From assembly GCA_964391185.1 (NCBI GenBank), contig CAYMIX010000006.1, positions 23,297 to 87,296 on the forward strand: DNA of 64,000 nucleotides, read 5' to 3'. The position numbers and the translations under genes were made by a program. Of this stretch, positions 1 through 9,699 are shown piece after piece. This DNA is from JAKQEM01 sp964391185 (lineage in GTDB: Bacteria > Patescibacteriota > Gracilibacteria > Peribacterales > Peribacteraceae). The notes below the pieces were generated by a model. It saw nothing but the letters and a program-made list of their open reading frames with translations. It searched no databases and was not told where the DNA came from. Positions within the stretch are counted from its first letter, which is position 1. Each line of letters opens with the position of its first letter.

Positions 1-118
1 GGCTATGCGTTCAATGTTCCCAGGAAGCTGCATGAGCCGGCGGATGAAGCGTAGCGGAGAGATCATTAGAAGTTTCGTATCAGCAGGGGATAGTATCAGA
101 CTACGTATATCTATGCTT

Positions 119-1096
119 TCAGCGGAGGCTGGCTTGGAGCAAGCCACTACTGCTATTCAGTGAGTGCAAGCCTACTCTGTGAGTATCACTCAGAATGTGC
201 GGTATTTCCGTTTTTGCAATTTCTCCGTGCCACTCACCGCGGATCATTTGGATACGTGGCAGTAATCCCAATGCCTTGCATTCACGGAGGATATTGATTT
301 CTGCTCCTTCACAATCAAGCTTGAAGAGGTCGATGTGGTCGATGTTGTACGTCTGCAGTAGTGACCGAACGGACATTCCCGAATGACCGCCGATTGTAGT
401 TTTGCTTGCATGCTTCGGATGTCCACGTAGCCCAAGCTCAACCCAGTGTTTGAAGGTTTCCGCTTCAAGCTCACGCATTCGCTCTTCATTGTCAGCCTCA
501 CCAAAAAATCCGATCAATGCTGTATGTACCACGGTAATTTCCGGAATTGCTTTTACATTATAAGCAAGCAAATGCAGATTGTTAGGATCACTGGAATGAT
601 CACTGCGTGGCTCCAATGCAATAATGCGTGCGTACGGCCACAGGGAATGTGCGCGCAATGAAAACGTTCCCACATGCGCACCTACATCTACAATAATGCT
701 TGGCCGAAAGCCGATGTCATGCAAGGCTTGCGTACCGTACGCATCACGATCAATGATTTCTTGGCAGATGTGCTTTGCATGTAGTGTTTCCATCCATAAT
801 CTTGGTACTTCTCGCTCTACAGGAAAACGCAGCATCATTGCTGAAAATAATTCTTCCGAGCGCAGATGTTTTTCGTAATACAGTTGGCGTCCGTATGTAT
901 CAAATTCTTGCGGGTGTACACCTGCTTTTTCAGCGCCAAAAGCCCAGAGACCACTCAGGCCAATGGGGCCCAATGATGTGTTCCATATTTCCACATCCAC
1001 CACGCCTGAGGGATCGGTCTCTGATGGCACGTGTTTATACACGAGATATTCTGTTTTTGCGTACCTACGCCAGTGTTTCAGCAGAGTATCAATCAT
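119..1096 (-). CDS. FkbM-family SAM methyltransferase
   Basis: 325 residues. A glycine-rich SAM-binding motif (VDVGAHVGTFSL, about residues 137-148) and the FkbM-type DLFKLDCEGAEINIL motif near residues 258-272 are visible, followed by a GEWHG signature. FkbM enzymes O-methylate hydroxyls on sugars or secondary metabolites; here the neighbours suggest a surface glycan substrate (inference). The whole protein, including its N-terminal helical part, resembles each of the two C-terminal modules of the next gene, so it is a stand-alone copy of that module. A TACTCT hexamer ends 7 bases before the ATG, compatible with a leaderless transcript. The exact substrate cannot be read from sequence. Confidence 0.85.
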   Translation of the reverse strand: MIDTLLKHWRRYAKTEYLVYKHVPSETDPSGVVDVEIWNTSLGPIGLSGLWAFGAEKAGVHPQEFDTYGRQLYYEKHLRSEELFSAMMLRFPVEREVPRLWMETLHAKHICQEIIDRDAYGTQALHDIGFRPSIIVDVGAHVGTFSLRAHSLWPYARIIALEPRSDHSSDPNNLHLLAYNVKAIPEITVVHTALIGFFGEADNEERMRELEAETFKHWVELGLRGHPKHASKTTIGGHSGMSVRSLLQTYNIDHIDLFKLDCEGAEINILRECKALGLLPRIQMIRGEWHGEIAKTEIPHILSDTHRVGLHSLNSSSGLLQASLR

Positions 1097-1122
1097 CGAG
1101 AGCAGAGTAGCATAACGTACGG

Positions 1123-4100
1123 TTAGTGGCGGAGATCAGCGGAAAAGAGGCCCGTTAGTTCATGGGCTCCGTAGATCTGAACATCGTGCGTGCGTTGCAA
1201 CAGTGAGGACACGACTTTTCTGGCTACATTGCCATGCCACTCTCCCCGAATTGCGCGAATGTCTTTGAGTATATGCAGGTCGTCCAGTTCCCGCATGATA
1301 TTCATCTCCGGGCCTTCGCAATCTATTTTTAACAAGTCGATCGTCTCAATGTTGTTTTCCCGTACAAACGACGCAACGGATTGCACGCGGAAACCTTCGC
1401 GCTTCACGCTTTCAGCAGATTTTTCATCGCCCAATACGCCGCGTTCCAGCCAATGGTAGCCTACGTCTTGCTGCAATTCTTTGAGACGATCCGCCGCATT
1501 TGGTTCATCCAGCCTTCCAATCAGCGCAACATTTGCGATGTGAATGTTGGGAATATGTTTTGTATTGATCTGCAAGATTGCTCCTTGTGTTGCTGTTCCA
1601 GACGCATGCGTGGGTTCTACTGTCACAATACGTGCCTCCGGCCAGAGGACATGGGCATGTAGCGAAAATGTTCCAACATGCCCGCCAATATCCACGATTG
1701 TTTTTGGCATATGTCCGGCATCCTTCAATTGCTGGATACCGTAACAATCCCTATCTATTACTTGCATGCAGATATTTTGGCTGTGGAGATATTCCAGCCA
1801 TAGCTCACCCATGTCTTCCGGTACGATTAGCGCTTTTTGCATGCTGCGAACAAGCTCCGCTCCGCGCTGTCCGTATTTAAAATAATAGTAGGACATCATC
1901 TTGTTGAATTCTTGCGGCGCAATGCCGTATCTTTCTGCGTCAACTGCCCATTTTCCTTGTATGTACACTGCTCCCAATGAAGTGTCATGCGCAATCATAG
2001 GCACAGGATGCAGCCGTTTTGGGACGATACTTGCCTCCGTACCGAATGTTGATTGTTTCTGGACTGTCACTTTGGGCGGCAGTGGTGCAGGCCGAAGAGT
2101 CGCCCGGAACATGCCGCGCACATGCGCGGGTGCAATGGATGTCATGGTCACTTCATGTGTTGCATGCAGTATGTCCGGTACGTGTGCTTTGCCCATGTCG
2201 CCGTGCCATTCTCCCCGAATTTCTTGGATTTGCCCAAGTGTGTCGCTTGCAGCAAGTTCGCGCAGAATATTAACTTCCGCGCCGTCGCAACAGAGCTTGA
2301 GCAGGTCGATGTCTCTGGCTTTTATACGTTGGAGAAAGGAGCGGATGCCTTCTGGTTGAATGTTCCATGTGATTACATCGCCTAAGTATTGATTGCATCC
2401 TCGTATACCAAGTTCCATCCAATGACTAGCCGTGTCCCTTAGGAGTTCACTCCGGCAGCTGGCCAAATGCTCCGCGTCCAACAATCCAAAAATTGCACGC
2501 CGATGCACTTCAGCCGTTGGGATATGTTCCAAGTTTTTCTGCAATATCCCAATGTCATCGGAATTCAATTTGTCTGGTGAGCACGCCTCTGCAGCAATAA
2601 TGTTAGCTTCCGGCCACAGGTGATGTGCAAACAAAGAGAATGCGCCGATGTGTGCGCCAATATCCACAATTGTTCGGGGTTTAAAACCTTTTTCTTTGAG
2701 CTCTCGCAATCCGTAGATGTCCCGTTCGATGACGTTGTCGCACACGTTGTGGGCATGCAGCGTAAGCAGCCAGAGCCGGAATAAATCCGTATGTCCCCCG
2801 ATCGCTTCCGTTGCCGCCGCTAAAAGTGCATCTCTGCGCAAATTCAAGGTGTAGTACGCATGACGGGCGGCAATATCCATCCTATCCGGGTCAACACCTT
2901 CTTTTCTTGCTTGCTCTACCCAGCGCAGCGCAATTGTTACCGGCCCGATGGAAGTCATATATGGTTCTGTTTCGCCCACGTTCTGTATTTTTTTCTGTTC
3001 AATGTTTGCAGTTGATAGATTTGGCACATCAAATGCGTTTTTCTGCACAATGGTGTATTGCCTGAGCTGGCGCTCAAAGAGTTGCTTCCCGTAATAATAC
3101 AGGGCGATATCTTGCTTCAAGTAATCAGAAATTTCGACATATTCTTTTTCGGTTAACTGCGCACGTGCATTGGAACTGTGCGTTTGATCGCCGATCGTCT
3201 GTTGATTGCGCGGGACGATGTCATTTCCTATGTAGAGCTCATCTTCCCATCCGAATTTTTTGCACATTAATTCCGCCGATGCATCGAATTCTTCTTGGAG
3301 CAACACTGCACCAAACGTATTCAAATTATTTTTTGCAATTTCCAATAGTTCATCCATCCGACTCTGGAACACATGTCCTCCAGGATGCACACATCCCGAG
3401 AGCATCTGTACGTACGACTGTTCCAAATTCAGTTTCATCCTGAAAAATGGGTGATACATAAATTCGGTGATGCTCAAATTCCGAGCCATCTCTGCCTCTT
3501 TTAATTCTTCCGGAGATCCGCTGGTTCGTTCGCGCTGCACGTAGCGGTAATACGAAAGAAATCTATCCACCGGATGGCGCAGCATGGTCACATAGGTGTA
3601 CGGCGAGCGCAGCATTTCATGCATGCCGTACATCCCATGATCGGCAAAGGCATCGTACTTGTCCCACTTGTCACGCTCGCGCTCTTGGGCTGCCGGTTCC
3701 AATTCCCTAAATCTGCACAGAGCAAAAATAGGGCTTTCATTTGGCATGCCGGCAAAGTCGCGCCTGAACGCAATGTTGCGAACGTTTCTACGGAGTAAGT
3801 GCGTGAAGGTAGAGCCAGCCGTTCGTTGCAGGTGAATGAAGATAATTTTTTTCGCTGGTGTGGGTGCATCGGGGAAACCGTTGGTGTAGCAGTGTTTATA
3901 CGCTGCAAGTGGGTTGTGAAGAAACTCCGGATGCGCACTCATGAGTGCTTCAAAATCAATGGTTGTGGTATCAGGATCTTCCCCGTACATCTGGATGATC
4001 TGGCGCTTAAACGTGTAAGCCGTGCGCATTTTTTGCACGGTGCCGCGCAGTACATCATCGTAATAGGGGAAGGCGACGGGTATTTTCTGACGTTTCGCAA

Positions 4101-4140
4101 AACGTGACACGAGCGCCGACGAAAGAAATTGTTTCAGCAC
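1123..4140 (-). CDS. Sulfotransferase-FkbM-FkbM trifunctional fusion
   Basis: 1005 residues. Residues about 97-350 form a PAPS-dependent sulfotransferase domain: the 5'-phosphosulfate loop is FIHLQRTAGSTF (101-112) and the 3'-phosphate motif is LRHPVDRFLSYYRY (187-200). Two FkbM methyltransferase modules follow, with SAM motifs IVDIGAHIGAFSL (491-503) and IVDIGGHVGTFSL (815-827). The second module keeps KIDCEGPE, but the first has KLCCDGAE, so the usual Asp-Cys-Glu trio is altered there. The start is GTG at 4140; a TAGAAT hexamer lies 8 bases upstream, so the mRNA is probably leaderless. A glycan sulfation plus O-methylation role is inferred from the domains and the exporter downstream. Confidence 0.85.
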   Translation of the reverse strand: MLKQFLSSALVSRFAKRQKIPVAFPYYDDVLRGTVQKMRTAYTFKRQIIQMYGEDPDTTTIDFEALMSAHPEFLHNPLAAYKHCYTNGFPDAPTPAKKIIFIHLQRTAGSTFTHLLRRNVRNIAFRRDFAGMPNESPIFALCRFRELEPAAQERERDKWDKYDAFADHGMYGMHEMLRSPYTYVTMLRHPVDRFLSYYRYVQRERTSGSPEELKEAEMARNLSITEFMYHPFFRMKLNLEQSYVQMLSGCVHPGGHVFQSRMDELLEIAKNNLNTFGAVLLQEEFDASAELMCKKFGWEDELYIGNDIVPRNQQTIGDQTHSSNARAQLTEKEYVEISDYLKQDIALYYYGKQLFERQLRQYTIVQKNAFDVPNLSTANIEQKKIQNVGETEPYMTSIGPVTIALRWVEQARKEGVDPDRMDIAARHAYYTLNLRRDALLAAATEAIGGHTDLFRLWLLTLHAHNVCDNVIERDIYGLRELKEKGFKPRTIVDIGAHIGAFSLFAHHLWPEANIIAAEACSPDKLNSDDIGILQKNLEHIPTAEVHRRAIFGLLDAEHLASCRSELLRDTASHWMELGIRGCNQYLGDVITWNIQPEGIRSFLQRIKARDIDLLKLCCDGAEVNILRELAASDTLGQIQEIRGEWHGDMGKAHVPDILHATHEVTMTSIAPAHVRGMFRATLRPAPLPPKVTVQKQSTFGTEASIVPKRLHPVPMIAHDTSLGAVYIQGKWAVDAERYGIAPQEFNKMMSYYYFKYGQRGAELVRSMQKALIVPEDMGELWLEYLHSQNICMQVIDRDCYGIQQLKDAGHMPKTIVDIGGHVGTFSLHAHVLWPEARIVTVEPTHASGTATQGAILQINTKHIPNIHIANVALIGRLDEPNAADRLKELQQDVGYHWLERGVLGDEKSAESVKREGFRVQSVASFVRENNIETIDLLKIDCEGPEMNIMRELDDLHILKDIRAIRGEWHGNVARKVVSSLLQRTHDVQIYGAHELTGLFSADLRH

Positions 4141-4183
4141 AGAGTGTCATTCTAGCATCGCTCAATATTTCCTGCGCACATCT

Positions 4184-5260
4184 TTATTCGACTGCCTGAT
4201 ACGGAGTCGTGATCATCGACCATTCGTGTGATGCATTGTACGCACGGATCGTTGCAACATCGCTCGTGCAATGTGTCAGTGCATCGGCCAAGGCACTGAT
4301 GTCTCCATGTGGGACCGCGTGCACCAGGTGTCGGATGTCGCTGATCATTACATTATCTGCGGCCACAATCGGCCGCTGTGCAGCCAGATACTGGCGGATA
4401 GATCCGCTTGTACTTACAGCACCCGGCGGCGCGCAGTACCATGCGTTTACGTCGCATTTGGAGAGTTGGTAAATGACCGTATCGAGTGGCAAGTGCGACG
4501 TGTCTATTATGATGCGACCCACTTGTTTCGCTTTCTCATGCACACTTCGAACATATGCATTCTGCTCATCGTTATGCGCTGTGCTCGCAAATAAATGCAG
4601 GACGGCATTCGGGATTTTTTCGATGGCTTCCATCAATTCCAAGATTGATTTATGCGGCTTGAGGAAGCCAAAACATCCCACATGAAGTAAGCCGTCATCA
4701 TCGGAAAATAATCGGCTACTCGTGCGGTAGCGCTGTAAGGCATGGTCTATAACAAAGACACGTTTCGCTCCCATCGATTCCAGCACGTCCTTGGCTTCTG
4801 TGCAGTGCACAATCAAAGCATCGGCCTCCTGCACCAGGAATCGCTGTACTTTTTGGAATTGGAAAAACGATCCAACATTGTAGTCCGGAAAATCGCGCGT
4901 CCAGATCCACGGTGCGCGCATGTCGGCAGTTCGCTTTGATCGTGGATTGGCGAGACGAAAACGTACGTAGTTGAGCGTGGTTGGTAGCGGGACAATTGAA
5001 TGCATGGTGACACAGAAAAGCGCCCCATTGCGTTTACACCATGCATGAATTGCACGTAGTTCATGGAGAGGTGTGATGCCAAACTCATGCTGCACGTGCA
5101 CGTGTGTTGGGCGCGGATAGATGTGCTCGAGGTCGTGCAACGATCGTACGGTTGCGAACTTTTGGGCATTGCTCAGCATGTTTGTATACGTGGCGATCCC
5201 GCAGGCTCTTCCTAAGCTGCTGCAATACTGAACGACATGCATCGGACATTCTGTCGACAT
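4184..5260 (-). CDS. Glycosyltransferase, family 4-like (GT-B)
   Basis: 358 residues. The N-terminus has the acceptor-domain look of GT4 enzymes that take a partner's position on a chain (VQYCSSLGRACGIATYT), a central linker with IDHAL, a Rossmann strand GCFGFLKPHKSILELMEAI, and a C-terminal donor-site region (STSGSIRQYLAAQRPIVAAD, then D and E/D-rich helices). GT4 enzymes transfer a sugar from a nucleotide donor to a lipid-linked or free acceptor on the cytoplasmic face. A TATGAT hexamer ends 6 bases before the ATG, which supports this start and a leaderless mRNA. Its place in the glycan locus suggests assembly of the polymer exported by the ABC-2 pair; specificity is unknown. Confidence 0.8.
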   Translation of the reverse strand: MSTECPMHVVQYCSSLGRACGIATYTNMLSNAQKFATVRSLHDLEHIYPRPTHVHVQHEFGITPLHELRAIHAWCKRNGALFCVTMHSIVPLPTTLNYVRFRLANPRSKRTADMRAPWIWTRDFPDYNVGSFFQFQKVQRFLVQEADALIVHCTEAKDVLESMGAKRVFVIDHALQRYRTSSRLFSDDDGLLHVGCFGFLKPHKSILELMEAIEKIPNAVLHLFASTAHNDEQNAYVRSVHEKAKQVGRIIIDTSHLPLDTVIYQLSKCDVNAWYCAPPGAVSTSGSIRQYLAAQRPIVAADNVMISDIRHLVHAVPHGDISALADALTHCTSDVATIRAYNASHEWSMITTPYQAVE

Positions 5261-5359
5261 GCATGCATCATACGGCTTCGCGCAAAAAACATCATCTGAG
5301 AGTAGCGAGGAGCGCTACGCCGATATGAGTTCTACCTCATGGCAGAAAGAACGGGGGAT

Positions 5360-7120
5360 TCAATCACGCACAATCCAAATATCCCACGTCCCGATTTTCT
5401 TTCGGGAGAGCAGTGTTTTGCTTGTGAGATCTGGCAACACGTCTGCATAAGGTTCACGTTTTTTTATCCCCTGAGCAAGTGCTTCCAGTGATGTTGTCTC
5501 GACGGGAATTTTGACATAGAAACGCATGAGATATGCTTTGGTGGTGGCGTCAGCGAGTATTTGTTTATACGGCACAAAACGGAAGCGCTGATACTCAGAA
5601 ATTATCAAACGTTCTTGTGTCAGAAAATTCAGCGTATACGCATCCCAAAAATCTGCATATCCCACGGTTACATTTTGCTCGGTTAGGTACGTTTCTACCT
5701 CCTGTAACTCCTGTTCATCATAGAAGTTGTACTTCCACATATTGCTGCTCGTGACTGTTCCCATAATGCAGAAGTGAAAGGTCCATACTGTCAGCAGAAT
5801 GCCGCCGATCCATCGATTTTTTTTGATGAGAGCCGCAAAGAATATGCCAGAGAAGAGTGCGAACGGCTGCCATGCAGTGGCCATGTAACGCACAGTCCCT
5901 TCGGTGTAGGCGGATATGCCCATCACAGCTACCCATGTGGCAGCGAAAAGCACAAAGAAAAGCGCCGGATGTGTGTTGGCAGGCTCTAAAGGTTTGAGCG
6001 TAAAAAGATGCAGCAGTACTTTTTTGTATTGTCGGCAGAAAAATACGACCATCGCAATGGCCAGTATCGCGATGCTACCTCCAAGCACCCATTCATATAT
6101 CGGTTGTTCGGTGAAGAGCCATGGCATCGCCCGGACGCCAAGAAAGTTGGCGGGAACGATTTCTGCAAATTTTTGTAAGACTGTGCTACTCGGGATATGT
6201 GGATGATAACCGTTGTCTGGTGCAACTCCCCAAAAGTACCATCCGCCCCATTGCGGGAAATCTCCAACGGCGAATCCTGCAAGGAGGAGTAAGAAATATC
6301 CTGTGAGTACTTTTTTTCTCAGACTAAAAATATAGGCCAAGAGCAGGCCAAGGAGAGTAGCAATCACGAATGGCATTGTGTATCTGGTCCAGAGTAGGAG
6401 TGGCGAAATAATTGCAAATGTGCCGCCGATGATGGCAAAAGGAATATCTCCGGAAAGGCGTGTTACCCGATGGAATAATCCTCCGAGGATGGCGTGCACG
6501 CGTTTCCATTCTTCCGATTGCAGAAGCCAAGCTACAAGCAATACCGCTGTGTACATGAGTGTAGAAGTAACGGTCCACAGATTGATACCTATGAGCACTC
6601 CTGATGCAAAGACAGCACCTGCTCGTGCAGCTGGTTTTTTTGGTGGGAACGTATACAGCAGTAAGAGCCCCATCCACACGAGGATGTATATATGCCACCA
6701 TGCGCTAAACCGCGTGATGAATGTGTGGAGAGAAAATCCGGGAAAGGCGAGGTAGATCAGGCTAATAATTGCAACATTTCGCCCGAATATTTTGTGTGTA
6801 TACAGCGCATGCAGAATGTAAAACGCGAGCAAGCACACAATAATCGAGAGTCGTATGGCGATTACGTTCATGCCAAATACTGCAATAAAAGGAATGGCCA
6901 GCAGAGAAGAAAGACTGCCGCCATAGTTATGCCCGTAGAAATACACTGGAAATTCTTTCCACTCCATCATCCGTTTTGCCATCAGGGCGGGGATTGCTTC
7001 ATCGCTGTCAAAATTGCTGTGCCACATCCAGGCAGACCATCCGTGAAAAATTACGGCAGCTGTAATAATAATGATGTATGGCAGTAGGCGACGGATGCGA
7101 GCGGGCATTGTGTGTATCAT
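5360..7120 (-). CDS. GT-C membrane glycosyltransferase (GT39/ArnT-like), copy 1
   Basis: 586 residues with about 11-12 predicted membrane helices. After the first helix comes FDSDEA, the acidic first-loop motif of polyprenyl-phosphate-dependent GT-C transferases (PMT/ArnT type), then YGHNYGGSL. The C-terminal soluble part shares GYADFWDAY-LNFLTQERL and GTWDIWIV with the adjacent gene, so the two are tandem paralogues. The start at 7120 overlaps the stop of the upstream gene as ATGA, implying translational coupling; an in-frame ATG at 7150 would overlap by 34 bases. Probable role: transfer of lipid-linked sugars to a surface polymer or protein on the outer face of the membrane (inference). Confidence 0.75.
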   Translation of the reverse strand: MIHTMPARIRRLLPYIIIITAAVIFHGWSAWMWHSNFDSDEAIPALMAKRMMEWKEFPVYFYGHNYGGSLSSLLAIPFIAVFGMNVIAIRLSIIVCLLAFYILHALYTHKIFGRNVAIISLIYLAFPGFSLHTFITRFSAWWHIYILVWMGLLLLYTFPPKKPAARAGAVFASGVLIGINLWTVTSTLMYTAVLLVAWLLQSEEWKRVHAILGGLFHRVTRLSGDIPFAIIGGTFAIISPLLLWTRYTMPFVIATLLGLLLAYIFSLRKKVLTGYFLLLLAGFAVGDFPQWGGWYFWGVAPDNGYHPHIPSSTVLQKFAEIVPANFLGVRAMPWLFTEQPIYEWVLGGSIAILAIAMVVFFCRQYKKVLLHLFTLKPLEPANTHPALFFVLFAATWVAVMGISAYTEGTVRYMATAWQPFALFSGIFFAALIKKNRWIGGILLTVWTFHFCIMGTVTSSNMWKYNFYDEQELQEVETYLTEQNVTVGYADFWDAYTLNFLTQERLIISEYQRFRFVPYKQILADATTKAYLMRFYVKIPVETTSLEALAQGIKKREPYADVLPDLTSKTLLSRKKIGTWDIWIVRD

Positions 7121-8898
7121 AAATTGTTTGTCAGGATCCATACATCCCAATTGCCAATCTGCTTTCGCGTCACGATCCGTTGATGGGCCACACTCTGGAG
7201 GGCTGGTGATGTCGGATAGGTTTTGGCTAGGCCGTTCATCAACGCAGGAATTGTCGTTTCTGCTAGGGGAATATGCACGTAATTGCGCAGGATAAAAGCG
7301 TGTGTGGCAGATTGTGTGAGGGCATCTTCATAGGGAACATAGCGTGAACCGCCGTCAAAGTTCGAGAGTTGCAGTCGTTCTTCTGTCAGGAAATCCAATA
7401 CGTATGCATGCCAGAAATCCGCATATCCCACAGCTGCATTTTGCTCTTGGAGGAAAGTTTCTATGTCTGTCACGTCATTGGCTGAAAAGCGCGGGTCTTT
7501 CCAAAAATAGTGCGTGTGGCGGAAGCTGATGACGCCAAAATGCAGTATCCACAGGACGCACAACATTCCCGAAATAGCGCGTTTATATTTCCAGAGAGAT
7601 ACGCATAACAGAGCGACCATCATTCCTTGCGCTTGCCATGTACCAGCAAGGAAACGCACACTTCCTTCGCCGCTGGCAGATTGTCCGAGAATCGCAATCC
7701 ACGGTAACACCCACAGCAATCCGAGCAGTACGATGAAAGCGTTCTTGCGCTCTATTGGCCTAAAGAGCAGCGCGTCACAAAAAATTTGTCGGTGGCGCCA
7801 TGCGAACATGCCGATAGCAATGAGTATGACGATGCCGATGGTGATGCCAACGGGGAGCTCATACCACGGACGTATTCCCCGGATGTATTCGGGAATGGTC
7901 CGCATTCCTATGAATGTGCTGGGAACGTAGTTGATAAATTGTTCCAACGTCCGTGCTGTTGGAAACCATGGAGTGTAAGAAATGCTTGGTTTTATTCCCC
8001 AAAATATCCATGAGCCCCATTGTGGAAAGTTGCCGATAACACATCCGGTACCGAGCAGGAGAAGATTGTTCACGAGCATTAGTTTGCGTCTGCTCCATAA
8101 GAACGCGGCAACCATGCCTACCCCGGCGATTTTTATCAGCATCATACTGAGCCCTGACCACAGCAAGAATGGGGAAACAAGAACGAGTGCTCCGCCCGCG
8201 ATTGCAAACGGGATGTCGCCGGAGAATCCAGTTAGACGCTGAAAGAATCTGGTGATACCTGCGCGTAGGCGTTGCCACTCTGGTGAGCTCAGTAGCCAGA
8301 TGCCCGCGATCCCGGCCATGTAGAGCAGTGTAAGCGGCTGAGTCCAGAACATTAGGCCCATGAGTGTGCCGCTCGCGATGAGTGCCCATCGTTGTCGTGA
8401 GCGCTGCTGTGGGTAGAACGTGAAGAGCAGAAGAAACGCCATCCATAGCGCTAAGTACATGTGCCATCGGCAGCTGAACCGGACCATGAATTGGTAGATC
8501 GAATATCCGGGGAACGCCATGATGAGCGTACTAAGCATGGCCGTTGCTTTGCCAAATACATGCTGTGTCCAGATGGCATGCATCAGGTAAAAAGCGAGCA
8601 TGCATGTAATCACGGAGATGCGGATCGCAATTACCGTATCACCGAATATCCACAAAAAGGGCACCGCGACCAGCGACTGCAGTGTGCCGCCGTAATTCAC
8701 ACCCCAGAAATACGGCGTGAATGCGGTTCCATCTTTCATATGTTTTGCAGCAAGCGCGAGCACCGCTTCATCGCTGTCAAAGCTTCCGCGCCAAAACAAG
8801 AGTGACCATCCGCAGTAAACGGCGATCAAAAGAAAAATCAGAATCCACCATCTGTGTCGCCGAAAAAGTGATGGCAAATGCATTGCGGTGCACAGCAT
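7117..8898 (-). CDS. GT-C membrane glycosyltransferase (GT39/ArnT-like), copy 2
   Basis: 593 residues, multi-pass, with the same architecture as its downstream neighbour: first helix, FDSDEA acidic loop, NYGGTLQSL, many hydrophobic helices, and a C-terminal GYADFWHAY-LDFLTEERL and NWDVWIL segment. The tandem pair arose by duplication and has diverged well beyond recent copying. The gene is 15 bases from the ABC ATPase gene in an apparent operon running 11.3 to 0.1 kb. An alternative ATG lies five codons in. The substrate is unknown; lipid-linked sugar donors are the usual partners of this family. Confidence 0.75.
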   Translation of the reverse strand: MLCTAMHLPSLFRRHRWWILIFLLIAVYCGWSLLFWRGSFDSDEAVLALAAKHMKDGTAFTPYFWGVNYGGTLQSLVAVPFLWIFGDTVIAIRISVITCMLAFYLMHAIWTQHVFGKATAMLSTLIMAFPGYSIYQFMVRFSCRWHMYLALWMAFLLLFTFYPQQRSRQRWALIASGTLMGLMFWTQPLTLLYMAGIAGIWLLSSPEWQRLRAGITRFFQRLTGFSGDIPFAIAGGALVLVSPFLLWSGLSMMLIKIAGVGMVAAFLWSRRKLMLVNNLLLLGTGCVIGNFPQWGSWIFWGIKPSISYTPWFPTARTLEQFINYVPSTFIGMRTIPEYIRGIRPWYELPVGITIGIVILIAIGMFAWRHRQIFCDALLFRPIERKNAFIVLLGLLWVLPWIAILGQSASGEGSVRFLAGTWQAQGMMVALLCVSLWKYKRAISGMLCVLWILHFGVISFRHTHYFWKDPRFSANDVTDIETFLQEQNAAVGYADFWHAYVLDFLTEERLQLSNFDGGSRYVPYEDALTQSATHAFILRNYVHIPLAETTIPALMNGLAKTYPTSPALQSVAHQRIVTRKQIGNWDVWILTNNL

Positions 8899-8913
8899 AG
8901 TTGATTCTTTACG

Positions 8914-9693
8914 TCATGCCACTGCCGCACGTTGCGGCTCAGCAATGTCTGTGAGGTATTGTTGTACCACCTGTTCCGTTTCTCCGTAGCCTGCCATTGT
9001 TCCCTGTTTTAAATACAAACATCGCGTACTCAGGTTTTGTATCTGCCCCATGCCATGGCTCACAAACAGCGCAGTTTGCCCATGTTCCACGAGTGACTGA
9101 ATTTTCCTCAAGCACTTCTGACAAAAGGCGATGTCTCCTGCTGCCAGTGCTTCATCAATCATCAGAATATCTTTTTGGTCCAGATGGGCGGCGATAGAAA
9201 ATGCGAGACGTGCGCGCATACCGGATGAATAAAATTTCACCGGCATATCGATGGAATCTTCGAGCTCCGAAAACGCGATGATCTCCTCCATTTTTTCTGC
9301 GACGCTGCGACGACCCATTCCCAACAGCGATCCACTCAATCCGATATTCTCCCTTCCCGTGAGCTCCTGATGCATCCCCACGCCCATGCCCAGGTATGAG
9401 CCAACACTGCCCGTTACATGCACACTGCCGAGCGTTGGCGCGGTTAGTCGTGCGATGATTTTCAGGAGCGTCGTTTTCCCCGCACCATTGCGTCCAATAA
9501 TACCGAGCACCTCACCACGATTCAGCGTGAAATTAATATCTTTGAGTGCCCAGAATAATCCAGAATTTTCCTCTTTTCGTTGTTGCTTTCTGCCCGGTAA
9601 ATGGCTTTCGAGCAGTCCTTTCAAGGTTACATGTCTGCCGATGCGGTAGTACCGTTTAGAAAGGCCGTTGACGGAAATGACGGTTGAAGACAT
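8914..9693 (-). CDS. ABC-2 polysaccharide exporter, ATP-binding subunit (Wzt/TagH-like)
   Basis: 259 residues. Walker A is GRNGAGKTT (67-75), the signature region is YSSGMRARLAF (155-165, the degenerate signature of the Wzt/TagH subfamily) and Walker B is ILMIDEALAAGD (176-187). These ATPases drive export of finished O-antigen, teichoic acid or capsule chains. The protein lacks the extra C-terminal carbohydrate-binding domain found in some Wzt proteins, so chain-end recognition, if any, must lie elsewhere. It starts 6 bases after the stop of the permease gene, the usual pair order. Confidence 0.9.
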   Translation of the reverse strand: MSSTVISVNGLSKRYYRIGRHVTLKGLLESHLPGRKQQRKEENSGLFWALKDINFTLNRGEVLGIIGRNGAGKTTLLKIIARLTAPTLGSVHVTGSVGSYLGMGVGMHQELTGRENIGLSGSLLGMGRRSVAEKMEEIIAFSELEDSIDMPVKFYSSGMRARLAFSIAAHLDQKDILMIDEALAAGDIAFCQKCLRKIQSLVEHGQTALFVSHGMGQIQNLSTRCLYLKQGTMAGYGETEQVVQQYLTDIAEPQRAAVA

Positions 9694-9699
9694 GTGCGG

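Noticed and set aside
1..118. A gene at the left edge
   Set aside because: No reading frame with family character; only the spacer beyond the FkbM stop is seen.
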